Assembly: GCF_050281185.1 (NCBI RefSeq)
Contig: NZ_JBNNWS010000008.1
Coordinates: 124,001-188,000 of the forward strand
Length of the DNA stretch: 64,000 bases
Direction of reading: 5' to 3'
Source of the DNA: Heyndrickxia sp050281185
Lineage (GTDB): Bacteria; Bacillota; Bacilli; Bacillales; Bacillaceae_C
Numbering within the stretch: position 1 is the first letter of the stretch; each line of letters starts with the position of its first letter. The notes under the pieces are model-generated. The model did no database searches. It saw only the letters and a program-made list of their open reading frames with translations, and was not told where the DNA came from. Of this stretch, positions 24,920-33,996 are shown one piece after another. Made by a program: the position numbers and the translations under genes.

Positions 24920-26908
24920 ATGGAAAAAAAATTGGGCATCCAAACAGAAGATTTATATCAGTTGAAATCTGTTGTTGATCCACAGCTTTCTCCGAATGGG
25001 GATGAAGTTGTTTATGTGCAAACACATATTGATCAAGAGAAAAAGGAATACGTCTCGAATTTATTTTACATAAATTTAAATGATAAACAGCCAAAACAAT
25101 GGACATATGGGGATCATCGAACAAATACACCCCGCTGGTCTCCAAATGGAACTGTGCTAGCTTTCGTCTCTACGAGAGATGGTAAACCACAAATTTATGT
25201 TCTTTCTAAATTTGGCGGTGAGGCTAAGCAAGTGACATTTTGTAAAAATGGCGTACGAAATCCAGTTTGGTCTCCATGTGGAAAGAAATTAGCTTTTTCA
25301 GTTGTATTAGGGGAAGAAGAAACTATCGAGACCCGAACAAAAGCCGAAAAGGAAAAAGAAGAAGAGTTAAAGCCGCTTGAAGTAGAAAAAATGAAATATA
25401 AATCAGATGCAAGTGGGTTTTTAGATCTTACTCAACATTCACATATTGGATTAGTAAATTTGGAAACTGGAGAAATAGAACAGTTAACAACAGGTGAACA
25501 TCACTACTCACTTGAATCTTGGTCACCAGATGGAAAATATATCGCGTATTCAGCCGATTTATCAGAGGATCGCGATGTATCGTTTATTTCAGATATTTAT
25601 TTATTCAACCTTGAAACGAAGGAATCTATTTCAATAACAAAAGGAACAGGCGTTTTTTGGCAAACATCATGGTCACCGAATAGTCGTTATTTAACATTCC
25701 TTGGAAGTGAGCAGGAATTTAAAAACGCCACACATAGTAAGGTATGGATCTATGATTTAGATAATAAAGAGCTTAGCTGTTTTACAAGTGAAATTGATGC
25801 ACCTGTTGGTGATTATGTTGTTGGCGATTTTCAACAAGGAACTGTTACTCCAGATGTACAATGGGCGGAAGATAATCAGAGTTTTTATTTCATGGTTTCC
25901 GATCATGGCAACACAATTATCTATTACGGAAATGTGTCAGGTGAAATTTATCCAGCATTACATGAACAACAATATGTATATGGCTTTTCCTTAAATCCTA
26001 ATACTCATCATGCAGTGGTAGCAATTAGCACTCCTACAGAGCCGGGTGAACTATACTCTGTTAATTTGCAAAATGCAGAAAAAGATCAGTTAACCTTTGT
26101 GAATGAAGAATTTTTGAAAACAAGGGAGCTTTCAAATGTTGAACCGATCGAATTTGAAAGTGCGGAAGGCTGGAAGGTGCATGGCTGGCTAATGAAGCCA
26201 GTTGGATTTGAAGAGGGGAAAAAATACCCGCTAATTCTAGAAATACATGGCGGGCCGCACGCGATGTATGCCAACACTTATTTTAATGAATTCCAAATTC
26301 TTGCAGCACAAGGTTTCGCGGTTCTATATGTGAATCCACGAGGAAGTCATGGATACGGGCAAAAATTTGTCGATGCCGTTCGTGGAGACTACGGTGGGAA
26401 TGATTATAATGATTTAATGAATGCTGTTGATTATGTTTTAGATCAATATGACTTTATCGATAAGGAACGCTTAGGGGTAACTGGTGGAAGCTATGGCGGG
26501 TTCATGACCAACTGGATTGTCGGTCATACGAATCGATTCAAAGCAGCAGTTACTCAACGCTCGATTTCAAATTGGATTAGTTTTTATGGTGTGAGTGATA
26601 TTGGCTACTATTTCTCCGAGTGGCAAATTCTCGCTGATTTAAATGACATTGAAAAGCTTTGGAAGCATTCACCACTCGCATATGCTAAAGACATTGAAAC
26701 ACCGTTATTAATACTTCATAGTGAAAAAGACTATCGATGCCCAATTGAGCAAGCAGAACAATTATTTATTGCACTAAAGCATCAGCAAAAAACAACGAAG
26801 TTTATCCGTTTCCCTGAATCGAATCATGAGCTTTCGAGAAGCGGCAAGCCACACTTGCGTATGAAACGTTTAGACTATATTAAAGATTGGTTTTTACAAT
26901 ACGTCTAA
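24920..26908 (+). CDS. S9 family peptidase (acylaminoacyl-peptidase/YuxL type)
   Basis: This 662-residue prolyl-oligopeptidase-fold enzyme removes residues or small peptides in the cytoplasm. The N-terminal part (about 1-400) is a beta-propeller with TolB-like blades (repeated WSPNG, WSPCGKK, WSPDGKY, WSPNSRY). The C-terminal alpha/beta hydrolase domain carries the triad S524 (GGSYGG), D604 (HSEKDY) and H636 (SNHELSRSG). ATG 24920 is preferred over an in-frame GTG at 24911 because GGAAGG is then 8 nt upstream. No signal peptide. Similar in length and motifs to B. subtilis YuxL. Confidence 0.92.
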   Translation: MEKKLGIQTEDLYQLKSVVDPQLSPNGDEVVYVQTHIDQEKKEYVSNLFYINLNDKQPKQWTYGDHRTNTPRWSPNGTVLAFVSTRDGKPQIYVLSKFGGEAKQVTFCKNGVRNPVWSPCGKKLAFSVVLGEEETIETRTKAEKEKEEELKPLEVEKMKYKSDASGFLDLTQHSHIGLVNLETGEIEQLTTGEHHYSLESWSPDGKYIAYSADLSEDRDVSFISDIYLFNLETKESISITKGTGVFWQTSWSPNSRYLTFLGSEQEFKNATHSKVWIYDLDNKELSCFTSEIDAPVGDYVVGDFQQGTVTPDVQWAEDNQSFYFMVSDHGNTIIYYGNVSGEIYPALHEQQYVYGFSLNPNTHHAVVAISTPTEPGELYSVNLQNAEKDQLTFVNEEFLKTRELSNVEPIEFESAEGWKVHGWLMKPVGFEEGKKYPLILEIHGGPHAMYANTYFNEFQILAAQGFAVLYVNPRGSHGYGQKFVDAVRGDYGGNDYNDLMNAVDYVLDQYDFIDKERLGVTGGSYGGFMTNWIVGHTNRFKAAVTQRSISNWISFYGVSDIGYYFSEWQILADLNDIEKLWKHSPLAYAKDIETPLLILHSEKDYRCPIEQAEQLFIALKHQQKTTKFIRFPESNHELSRSGKPHLRMKRLDYIKDWFLQYV

Positions 26909-26930
26909 AAAATTCATTATTTGAAATCTG

Positions 26931-26959
26931 AGAACTCCAGCTATTTGGAGTTCTTTTTG
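26931..26959 (+). terminator. Terminator of the S9 peptidase gene
   Basis: AGAACTCCA/TGGAGTTCT stem with a 6-nt loop followed by TTTTTGTATTT. Confidence 0.75.
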
Positions 26960-27038
26960 TATTTGCTTATAAAAAATCGATTATTTATGTTAAAATATTT
27001 TAAAAACTCTAATATTTCTAGTGCGAGGAGGTGAGAGG

Positions 27039-30000
27039 ATGAACGAGTCTTTTCCAATTGTTGAAACAAAGTTAACACCACCAATGATTAAGAAAATTTA
27101 TTTGCGAAGATCCTATCTTATGAAGAAGCTTCGAACAGTAACAAACTATCCTTTAACGATCATTCATTCTGGTGCAGGGTACGGTAAAAGTACAGCATTA
27201 AGCCTATTCATTCATGATTTTAAGCCTAATTTTTGCTGGTATACGATATCAGCTAATGATGACGATGTGATTCCATTTATCACCTATATTATTTATTCAT
27301 TGAAAAAGCGCTACCATGATTTTGGACGGGGTCTCATGGATTACATGATGAAAATGGATAAATATATTCGTGATGAAGAAATTAACACACTCTGTGCACT
27401 CTTTATAAATGAAATTGCCAAAATAGAGAATGATACAACATTAGTGATAGACGATTATCATTTAGTCGATCACTCTTTTTCGATAAATATGTGGCTTGAA
27501 AGGGTAATAGAGCATTTGCCTTCTCAATTTCATATCATTGTTTCCAGTCGAACAAAACCAAAGTGGAATTTATTAACGAAGTGGCAAGTAACAGGCAGGC
27601 TGCTAGAAATTGAAGAGGAGCAATTAACCTTAACTCATGAAGAGGTCGAGTTACTTTTTCATGATTTTTATGGTGTCTCATTGGCACAAGATCAAGTTGA
27701 TTCCATTTATAAATTAACAGAGGGATGGGTTATTGCACTTAGTATGATAGCAGAACAATTAAGTAATGGTGCTTCGGTGAATGCTATATTAAATGATCAC
27801 CATTCATCAATGGAAGGACTTTTTCATTATTTAGCGATGGAGGTTTTTTCAAAGCAATCCTCTATTATACAAAGCTTCATCCAGCAGGCATCTATCTTTG
27901 ACGAAATGACTCCAAAACTTTGTGACGAAGTATTAGGAATTCAAGGATCAGAATTGATGTTAGAAAAACTTGCGGATCACAATGCCTTTTTACATAAAAT
28001 GATTGGTACAAATCAATATCGTTTTCATGCTTTATTTAAAGCATCGGTTGAAAGAAAATTTAAGGAAGAACAGGATCAGCTATATAGGGAGCTTCACGCA
28101 AGAAGTGCCAGATATTATGAAGGTATAGGTGGCTGGGAACAGGCAATTTCTCATTATGAGAAGATTCAACACTTTGAAGCGATCGGAGCATTGCTTGAAA
28201 AACGGGCTTCTGAAATGGTGCAAAAAGGAAAATTAGAAAGCCTGTATGAACGGCTTAAACAACTACCTAATGAGGTGAAAGATCGATATCGCTCATTATG
28301 GTTGTATGAAGGGGAAGTGCTTCGCTATCTCTCATACTATGAAAAAGCAAAAAATTGCTTCCAGCATTTAATCGAGCAATCGAAAATAAAAGAGGAATGG
28401 ATATTCGTTGGTCAAGCATATGAAGGAATTGCCCAAATCTATTTAGATACGATTCAACCTGGAAAGGCGGAGCGCTACTTATATCTTGCCATCGAAGTGA
28501 TGGAAGAGTATTTGGGTGATGATCATCCTGATGTAAAAAAGCTTTACTGTTTAATGGCAGAAAACTTAGTGAATTCAGGTCAAGCACTGAAGGCCGAAAA
28601 GTGGTTTAAAAAAGGATCATTAGAAGGTTATTCATTACTCGAAAATAATTTAGACGCGCGAATGTTTTTACGGACAGGCAAATTAGAAAAAGCAAAACAT
28701 TCACTTGCCAAAAGGCTGCTAAGTGATGGTCGGTTTTTGCCGCAGACACATAGGGAAACAGAGATTTTATTATCGTTTATCGAAGTCTGCATGGGAAATG
28801 GCGGGGAGGCTAAACGATTAGCACAGAAAGGGATTGAACAAGGAATAAAATATAAGAATCCATTTGTCGAAGCATGTGGGTGGATGAGGCTTGGGCATGC
28901 AGCAATAATTTTAGATGAATATGATTTGAAGCTTGCTGAACAATGCTATGTCACTTCATTAAATTTAATGGAACAAGTAAATGTCCCTCGTGGTAAAGCG
29001 GAACCGTATATGGGACTTTGTATTTTGTACGGAATGAAAGGGGAGTTTGAAAGGGCCCAAGAGGTAGGAAGAATGGCCCTTTATGAAACCGAAAAGGTTC
29101 ATGATCTTTGGTTATCCTCACTCATTCAATTATGTATGGGAGCAGCAGCTTATAATTGTTATAAGCTGAACGAAGCGGAATCTTTTTTGCTCAGTGCAAA
29201 GGAAAACTTTAAATATTGTGGAGATCAATATGGTTCTATGATAACCGAACTTTGGAGTGCTTTATTATACGATAAGAAAGAGGATAGCACTCTGTTTTAT
29301 GATGCGATTTCATCCTTCCTCCAAGAGGTTCAACTAGGAAACTACGAATTTATCTTTTTTAAGAATACACCATTTGGACCAAATGATTTACAAACGGTTA
29401 TGCCTCTGTTAATTAAGGCAAAAGAGCTGGGAATCCATCCAACTTTTACTCATAAAATTTTAAAAAAAGTTGGATATGATGAACTTGACTCACATCCAGG
29501 ATATACACTGAAGGTCGTCACATTTGGAGAAATGAAGGTTTGGCTCGGTTCTCGCTTATTAGAAGATAAGGATTGGCAGCGTATGAAAGCGAAAGAGCTA
29601 TTCCAATTTCTCTTAATTAGGAAAAATAAATGGTGGAGCAAGGAAGAAATTTATCAAGAATTATGGCCAGATGTAAATGAAAAAAATGTCGATCAAGAAT
29701 TTAAAGTCATTTTGAATTCATTGAACAAAGCGCTTGAACCAAATCGAAAAGCTAGAGCCACTCCGTTTTATATTCAACGACAGCATAACACATATCGAAT
29801 CAATCCTAAGGCAGTTATAGATTGTGATTTCGAGCAGTTCGAAGAGTGGGTTCAGCAAGGTTTGCGTGAAAAGTCAGCAGAAAAAGCAAAAGCATTACTC
29901 GAAAAAGGTTTAGATTTATATAAAGGAGATTTTTTCATCGAAAAGCAGGAAGATGTTTGGATCATGACAGAGCGTGAACGCTTCAAAACACTTTTTTTGA

Positions 30001-30278
30001 GAGGATCAGAGAAAATGGCGCAAGTTTATGTCCAGATAGGATTCATAGATGAAGCAATCTTTTGGTGTGATCGAATCATAAGTGTTGATTTCACTTGGGA
30101 AGAAGCCTACCGCTTATTAATGTATTGTCATTATCAAAAAAACAACCGACCACAAGCATTAAAATACTATAGAAGCTGCCAGCTGATATTGAAAAAGGAA
30201 TATGGTGTAGAGCCAATGGAAGCAACGAAAAAAATGTATGAAATGATCCTGGCAGCAGATGAAATTGATGCAATGTAA
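27039..30278 (+). CDS. Large ATPase-TPR-winged helix-BTAD transcriptional activator
   Basis: This 1079-residue regulator has an N-terminal STAND-type ATPase like MalT (P-loop GAGYGKST at 45-52; LVIDDYHLV Walker B; IIVSSRTKP) and a long helical TPR-like middle (about 340-800). The C-terminal OmpR-type winged helix (about 823-925) reads KVVTFGEMKVWLG, then RMKAKELFQFLLIRKNKWWSKEEIYQELWPD. A bacterial transcriptional activation domain (BTAD, about 930-1075) ends the protein. ATG 27039 follows GAGGAGGTGAGA. In classical SARP/AfsR proteins the winged helix-BTAD pair is N-terminal; here it is C-terminal. It is the only regulator in the 27-43.6 kb island and is the best candidate to bind the tandem heptamers at 33921 and 42080. 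Confidence 0.88.
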   Translation: MNESFPIVETKLTPPMIKKIYLRRSYLMKKLRTVTNYPLTIIHSGAGYGKSTALSLFIHDFKPNFCWYTISANDDDVIPFITYIIYSLKKRYHDFGRGLMDYMMKMDKYIRDEEINTLCALFINEIAKIENDTTLVIDDYHLVDHSFSINMWLERVIEHLPSQFHIIVSSRTKPKWNLLTKWQVTGRLLEIEEEQLTLTHEEVELLFHDFYGVSLAQDQVDSIYKLTEGWVIALSMIAEQLSNGASVNAILNDHHSSMEGLFHYLAMEVFSKQSSIIQSFIQQASIFDEMTPKLCDEVLGIQGSELMLEKLADHNAFLHKMIGTNQYRFHALFKASVERKFKEEQDQLYRELHARSARYYEGIGGWEQAISHYEKIQHFEAIGALLEKRASEMVQKGKLESLYERLKQLPNEVKDRYRSLWLYEGEVLRYLSYYEKAKNCFQHLIEQSKIKEEWIFVGQAYEGIAQIYLDTIQPGKAERYLYLAIEVMEEYLGDDHPDVKKLYCLMAENLVNSGQALKAEKWFKKGSLEGYSLLENNLDARMFLRTGKLEKAKHSLAKRLLSDGRFLPQTHRETEILLSFIEVCMGNGGEAKRLAQKGIEQGIKYKNPFVEACGWMRLGHAAIILDEYDLKLAEQCYVTSLNLMEQVNVPRGKAEPYMGLCILYGMKGEFERAQEVGRMALYETEKVHDLWLSSLIQLCMGAAAYNCYKLNEAESFLLSAKENFKYCGDQYGSMITELWSALLYDKKEDSTLFYDAISSFLQEVQLGNYEFIFFKNTPFGPNDLQTVMPLLIKAKELGIHPTFTHKILKKVGYDELDSHPGYTLKVVTFGEMKVWLGSRLLEDKDWQRMKAKELFQFLLIRKNKWWSKEEIYQELWPDVNEKNVDQEFKVILNSLNKALEPNRKARATPFYIQRQHNTYRINPKAVIDCDFEQFEEWVQQGLREKSAEKAKALLEKGLDLYKGDFFIEKQEDVWIMTERERFKTLFLRGSEKMAQVYVQIGFIDEAIFWCDRIISVDFTWEEAYRLLMYCHYQKNNRPQALKYYRSCQLILKKEYGVEPMEATKKMYEMILAADEIDAM

Positions 30279-30287
30279 AACTTTTTT

Positions 30288-30318
30288 AAAGACGGAATCT
30301 ATTTTCGTCTTTTTTTGG
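30288..30318 (+). terminator. Terminator of the BTAD regulator gene
   Basis: AAAGACG/CGTCTTT stem (30288-30294 with 30306-30312) followed by TTTTTGG. Confidence 0.65.
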
Positions 30319-30379
30319 TTCCGGAAAAGATTGAGGGAAACTAACATAAAAAAATAGATTAATAGAACCTCCTAAAATC

Positions 30380-30410
30380 TTAAGAAAACTTTAAGAAGAA
30401 ATCCTATTAT
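30380..30410 (+). promoter_or_regulatory. Tandem direct repeat before the MacB/FtsX-type exporter
   Basis: TTAAGAA-AACT-TTAAGAA (30380-30397) is a 7-bp direct repeat with an 11-bp period, 7 bp ahead of a TATTAT -10-like box (30405-30410). This is the layout of a promoter activated by an OmpR- or SARP-type winged-helix protein. The heptamer differs from the TGTAACT pair found elsewhere in the island. Confidence 0.45.
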
Positions 30411-30489
30411 TATTTTTCAGTGAATCTTTTATGATATTGGTAATATTCCAATGCGGGATAAAAATGAATCAAAGGGGAGTGGGTCCTTC

Positions 30490-31176
30490 ATGATTAAGCT
30501 TGAAAAAGCATCAGTTACTTATCATGGTAATCACACAGTACATGCATTAAAAGAAGCTTCAATTAGGATCAAAAAAGGAGAATGGGTTAGTATATTGGGT
30601 CCATCAGGTTCAGGTAAGACGACTTTGTTAAATGTCATTGGTGGGATGGAAAAGCTGAGTGATGGGATGATAGAGGTCAACAATCAAAACCTTACTGCTA
30701 TTTCTGAGAAGGAATTGCAGGAATATAGAAGAAACAAGATAGGATACATCTTCCAAAATTATCGCTTGTTTGACCAATTTTCTGTACTAGAAAATGTCAT
30801 GATTCCTCAATGGCCATATCAACCAAGAAATAAAATCGAGAATAAAGCCATTTCACTTTTACAACAACTTCAAATGAGTCATAGAATGCACCACTTACCT
30901 GGTGAACTATCAGGTGGGGAAAAGCAGCGAACAGCGATCGCAAGGGCATTATTACATAATCCTAATATCCTTTTATGTGACGAACCGACAGGAAATTTAG
31001 ATGGAGAAAACCGGGAAAACATTCTGGAAGTATTAAAGCGGCTTCATGAAAATGGGATGACCATTCTTCTAGTTACCCATGATTTAGAGGTAGCCAAAAA
31101 TGGTTCACGACAATTAAAAATTCGTGATGGAATTGTACAGGAGAGGGTAGATTATGAAACAACTAATCTTTCATAG
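30490..31176 (+). CDS. ABC transporter ATP-binding protein (LolD/MacB type)
   Basis: This 228-residue ATPase is of the family that powers FtsX-type permeases. Walker A is GPSGSGKTT, the Q-loop IFQNYRLFDQFS, the signature LSGGEKQRTAIARAL, Walker B ILLCDEPTGNLD and the switch LVTHD. ATG 30490 after GGGGAG is chosen; an earlier ATG at 30451 lacks a site. Its end overlaps the permease start by 23 nt. Such pairs export or extract antimicrobial peptides, lipoproteins or lipids, or transmit mechanical signals; no adjacent histidine kinase is present to narrow this. Confidence 0.88.
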   Translation: MIKLEKASVTYHGNHTVHALKEASIRIKKGEWVSILGPSGSGKTTLLNVIGGMEKLSDGMIEVNNQNLTAISEKELQEYRRNKIGYIFQNYRLFDQFSVLENVMIPQWPYQPRNKIENKAISLLQQLQMSHRMHHLPGELSGGEKQRTAIARALLHNPNILLCDEPTGNLDGENRENILEVLKRLHENGMTILLVTHDLEVAKNGSRQLKIRDGIVQERVDYETTNLS

Positions 31177-33799
31177 TTTAAAAAGAAAAAAAACTACAAG
31201 TCTTCTTTTCGTTATAGCCTTTCTTATTATCTTGGTCATCATGCCATTATCCTCAACATCGTTGCAAGATGCACATACACAAGTGAAAACAGATATTACT
31301 TATTATTCAAGGGGAAGTTATGATCTATTAATCCGGCCTTTAGGAAGCGAGCGAGAGATAGAAAAAGAGCTGGGAATCGTTCCCGAAAATTACTTAGGCT
31401 TCGGAAATGGAGGAATCACTTTAAAACAATGGAAAGCGATTAAAAATAGGAAAGATATCGAGATTGCGGCTCCAGTTATCTCATTAGGTTATTATACCGG
31501 TGTAAATACGAATATGGGCTTGGTTCAGCCAGAGCATTCGACTAGATATTTGATTCAACATCTTACAACAGATGGAGTAAATCGATATCCAGCATCAAAA
31601 AAGTATGCTTGTATATTGCTTGAATCTCCTAAGACAATAGATGGGATTGAAAAATTTGATTCAATTTATAATGATAAGAAATTAATGAACAACTGTACTG
31701 AAGTTGCGATGGTTCCGTTGCCAACGACATATAATTTATTGGTAGGAATTGACCCAGAACAAGAAGAAGCATTGACGGGTATTTCCTTCGATAATATTGA
31801 TGAGGAATATCCTTATGAAGGTTTGAGAGCAGCTTGGAAATATTCGACGAAATCTAAAGGAAAGGTTATCCCGGTTATTCAATTGGAAGAGGGAAAATCA
31901 GCAATTGAAACAGCTATAACCATTGATACATTAGATATCAATCCAGCTAAAACGAAGGAACTTCGTGTTAAGATTCAATTAGATGATAATTATTTAGAGG
32001 GAAAAGATGGTAATGGCAATGTCTATAGAAAAGGTACTGTATTTTTTTCTGAAAAATTTTATACTGAAGAATACCGTCATCTAGTTCAAGAATTATTACA
32101 ATATCCTGCAGAAAAACATGTGGATTTCTCCGCTAATACAGGTTCTATAATACAGCCTTTTAATCCAAATGCAGTCGAAATTGATGAAGCAGGGAAGGTT
32201 AATGAGTTACAAGATGGAAAGCTACTCCAAAATATTACTATGAATGATGTAACACAATATTTTACATCAGGACCTTTGAAGTATGAGAAAGAAGGCAATA
32301 AATTAATTGTAAAAAAAGTAGGGGAGCATGATGGTGTTCCTATTTATCGTGACATACAAAAACATGGAACAACACTTACCGAAGCTTTAGATAAAGATGG
32401 AGATGTGCCTTTCATTATCGATCCAGTTGGTGATTTTAAAATTGGAAAAAGAAAGGAGAAGCTAGCATCAAGTCCTCTAGGTATTTATCAAATGGCACCG
32501 GTTTATTATATTGGAAATGGAAAAGATAAGAAGGTTCAAATGCAGGCAACGATTACTCCTGGAAGTTTCGTTACTTCTTCAGCAAGAGGTGTAACGAATA
32601 TCAAATCTGCAGCTGCAATGAAAGGAGATAAACCAATAGACGCCATCCGGGTAAAAGTAGCTGGAATTAAAGGCTATACGAAAGAAGCTGCAAAAAAAAT
32701 CGAGAACATTGCTCATGATATCGAAAAAATGGGCTTAAAAGTAACAATGGTTGCAGGTGCTTCTCCACAAAAGATGAAAGTTGATGTGGAAGGGGTCGGA
32801 TTGGTCGAAGAATCATGGACAACCTTAGGTGCAGCAGGAAGTATAGTTGGTCAGTGGAACATGACTAATATGATTTTGGCTTTCTTATTTTCCTTGGTTA
32901 CGATCATTTATATAATGAACCGTATGACATTCTGGCAAGTGAATAAACAGCAAGAAATGTTATTACTTTATCAGTTAGGCTGGAACAAAAAGCATATATT
33001 GCGTTTTTCAAGAAGAGAAATAAGCATTTTAATGTTTGTTGCATGGGTATTTTCTCTAGGTGTTCTTAGTGGGATTCAGCAATGGCTGCATCTTTCGAAT
33101 AAAATCTATCTTTGGCAATTGGCTATTACTGTTATCTCTATCTTTTTCCTGTACTTTACGATTAGCAGAAAAACTAAGAAAACATTTAATGTAAAAATGA
33201 AGAAAAAATTAGTCCATGTTCGTGAAAAAACTTCAAATCAACCGCACAGAAAATCTTTAGTACCTATTAACTTACAGTATTTTTATCGTTTCATTCGACC
33301 ACCATTTATCCAACTTTTGCTGGTCAGTACTTTATCGTCATTTGTTTATCTTTCATTAACGGAAACGGTTCAACAGACGAATGTTACGATATTAGGAGAA
33401 TATATTAATCTAAAAGTAAATAATTGGCATATCTTGTTAATCGTTAGCTCGTATCTGCTCGGACTGTTTACATTGGTGGAAAGCTTAGCTTCAATTTTAA
33501 TGACGAGAGAACAGGAAATCGGTATTTTTCGTTCGATAGGCTGGAAAATAAATCATATATTTAAACTTTACATGAAAGAAATAGCCCTTTGGACAGGAAG
33601 TTCCATCTTAATTGGAAATAGTATAAGTTTGATCATTTATTTGAGTTTCTATCCTTTACAATCTACAGTTTGGTTGACGATTATTGGATCATTTTTTGGA
33701 TTTTATCTATGTATTTTGCTCGTATCAGCAATTGTTATCAATCGTTATTTAAAGAAAGAATTAGGAGATACATTATCTTTAAGGAGAAAAACTAAATAA
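31154..33799 (+). CDS. FtsX-like ABC transporter permease, large extracytoplasmic domain
   Basis: This 881-residue membrane subunit is encoded by the gene overlapping its ATPase. One N-terminal helix (about 14-34) is followed by about 540 residues outside the membrane (MacPB_PCD-like, rich in charged residues). Helices follow near 575-595, 625-645 and 655-675, a basic loop, then a last FtsX bundle near 715-735, 760-785, 810-830 and 840-865. The C-terminal block LMTREQEIGIFRSIGWKINHIFKLYMKE is the conserved FtsX coupling segment. AGGAGAGGG precedes the ATG. Substrate unknown; the large outer domain suggests interaction with a cell-wall-side partner. Confidence 0.82.
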   Translation: MKQLIFHSLKRKKTTSLLFVIAFLIILVIMPLSSTSLQDAHTQVKTDITYYSRGSYDLLIRPLGSEREIEKELGIVPENYLGFGNGGITLKQWKAIKNRKDIEIAAPVISLGYYTGVNTNMGLVQPEHSTRYLIQHLTTDGVNRYPASKKYACILLESPKTIDGIEKFDSIYNDKKLMNNCTEVAMVPLPTTYNLLVGIDPEQEEALTGISFDNIDEEYPYEGLRAAWKYSTKSKGKVIPVIQLEEGKSAIETAITIDTLDINPAKTKELRVKIQLDDNYLEGKDGNGNVYRKGTVFFSEKFYTEEYRHLVQELLQYPAEKHVDFSANTGSIIQPFNPNAVEIDEAGKVNELQDGKLLQNITMNDVTQYFTSGPLKYEKEGNKLIVKKVGEHDGVPIYRDIQKHGTTLTEALDKDGDVPFIIDPVGDFKIGKRKEKLASSPLGIYQMAPVYYIGNGKDKKVQMQATITPGSFVTSSARGVTNIKSAAAMKGDKPIDAIRVKVAGIKGYTKEAAKKIENIAHDIEKMGLKVTMVAGASPQKMKVDVEGVGLVEESWTTLGAAGSIVGQWNMTNMILAFLFSLVTIIYIMNRMTFWQVNKQQEMLLLYQLGWNKKHILRFSRREISILMFVAWVFSLGVLSGIQQWLHLSNKIYLWQLAITVISIFFLYFTISRKTKKTFNVKMKKKLVHVREKTSNQPHRKSLVPINLQYFYRFIRPPFIQLLLVSTLSSFVYLSLTETVQQTNVTILGEYINLKVNNWHILLIVSSYLLGLFTLVESLASILMTREQEIGIFRSIGWKINHIFKLYMKEIALWTGSSILIGNSISLIIYLSFYPLQSTVWLTIIGSFFGFYLCILLVSAIVINRYLKKELGDTLSLRRKTK

Positions 33800-33807
33800 T
33801 ATTTTTT

Positions 33808-33838
33808 AAATCTCCCCAAAAATAGGGGAGATTTTTTT
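33808..33838 (+). terminator. Terminator of the FtsX-type permease gene
   Basis: AAATCTCCCC/GGGGAGATTT perfect stem with a 7-nt loop, followed by TTTT. Confidence 0.85.
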
Positions 33839-33920
33839 ATAGGAACAAACCAAATTTCTTAAAGACGGCACATAAATTAAAGAAAACAGCCACAAAAAGG
33901 ACAACCTCAAATTCCTCTCC

Positions 33921-33953
33921 TGTAACTAATTTGTAACTCCTTTTTCTTACGAT
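33921..33953 (+). promoter_or_regulatory. Tandem heptamer operator and -10 box of the Liv-type operon
   Basis: TGTAACT (33921-33927), a 4-bp spacer and TGTAACT (33932-33938) are followed 9 bp later by TACGAT (33948-33953) as a -10 candidate, 43 bp before the binding-protein start. There is no normal -35; the repeats occupy that position. 19 of 20 bases including the trailing CC are identical to 42080-42099. Confidence 0.7.
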
Positions 33954-33996
33954 GGATGAAAGCAAAAAGCTTAAAACAAAGTAAGGGGGAGAAAAG

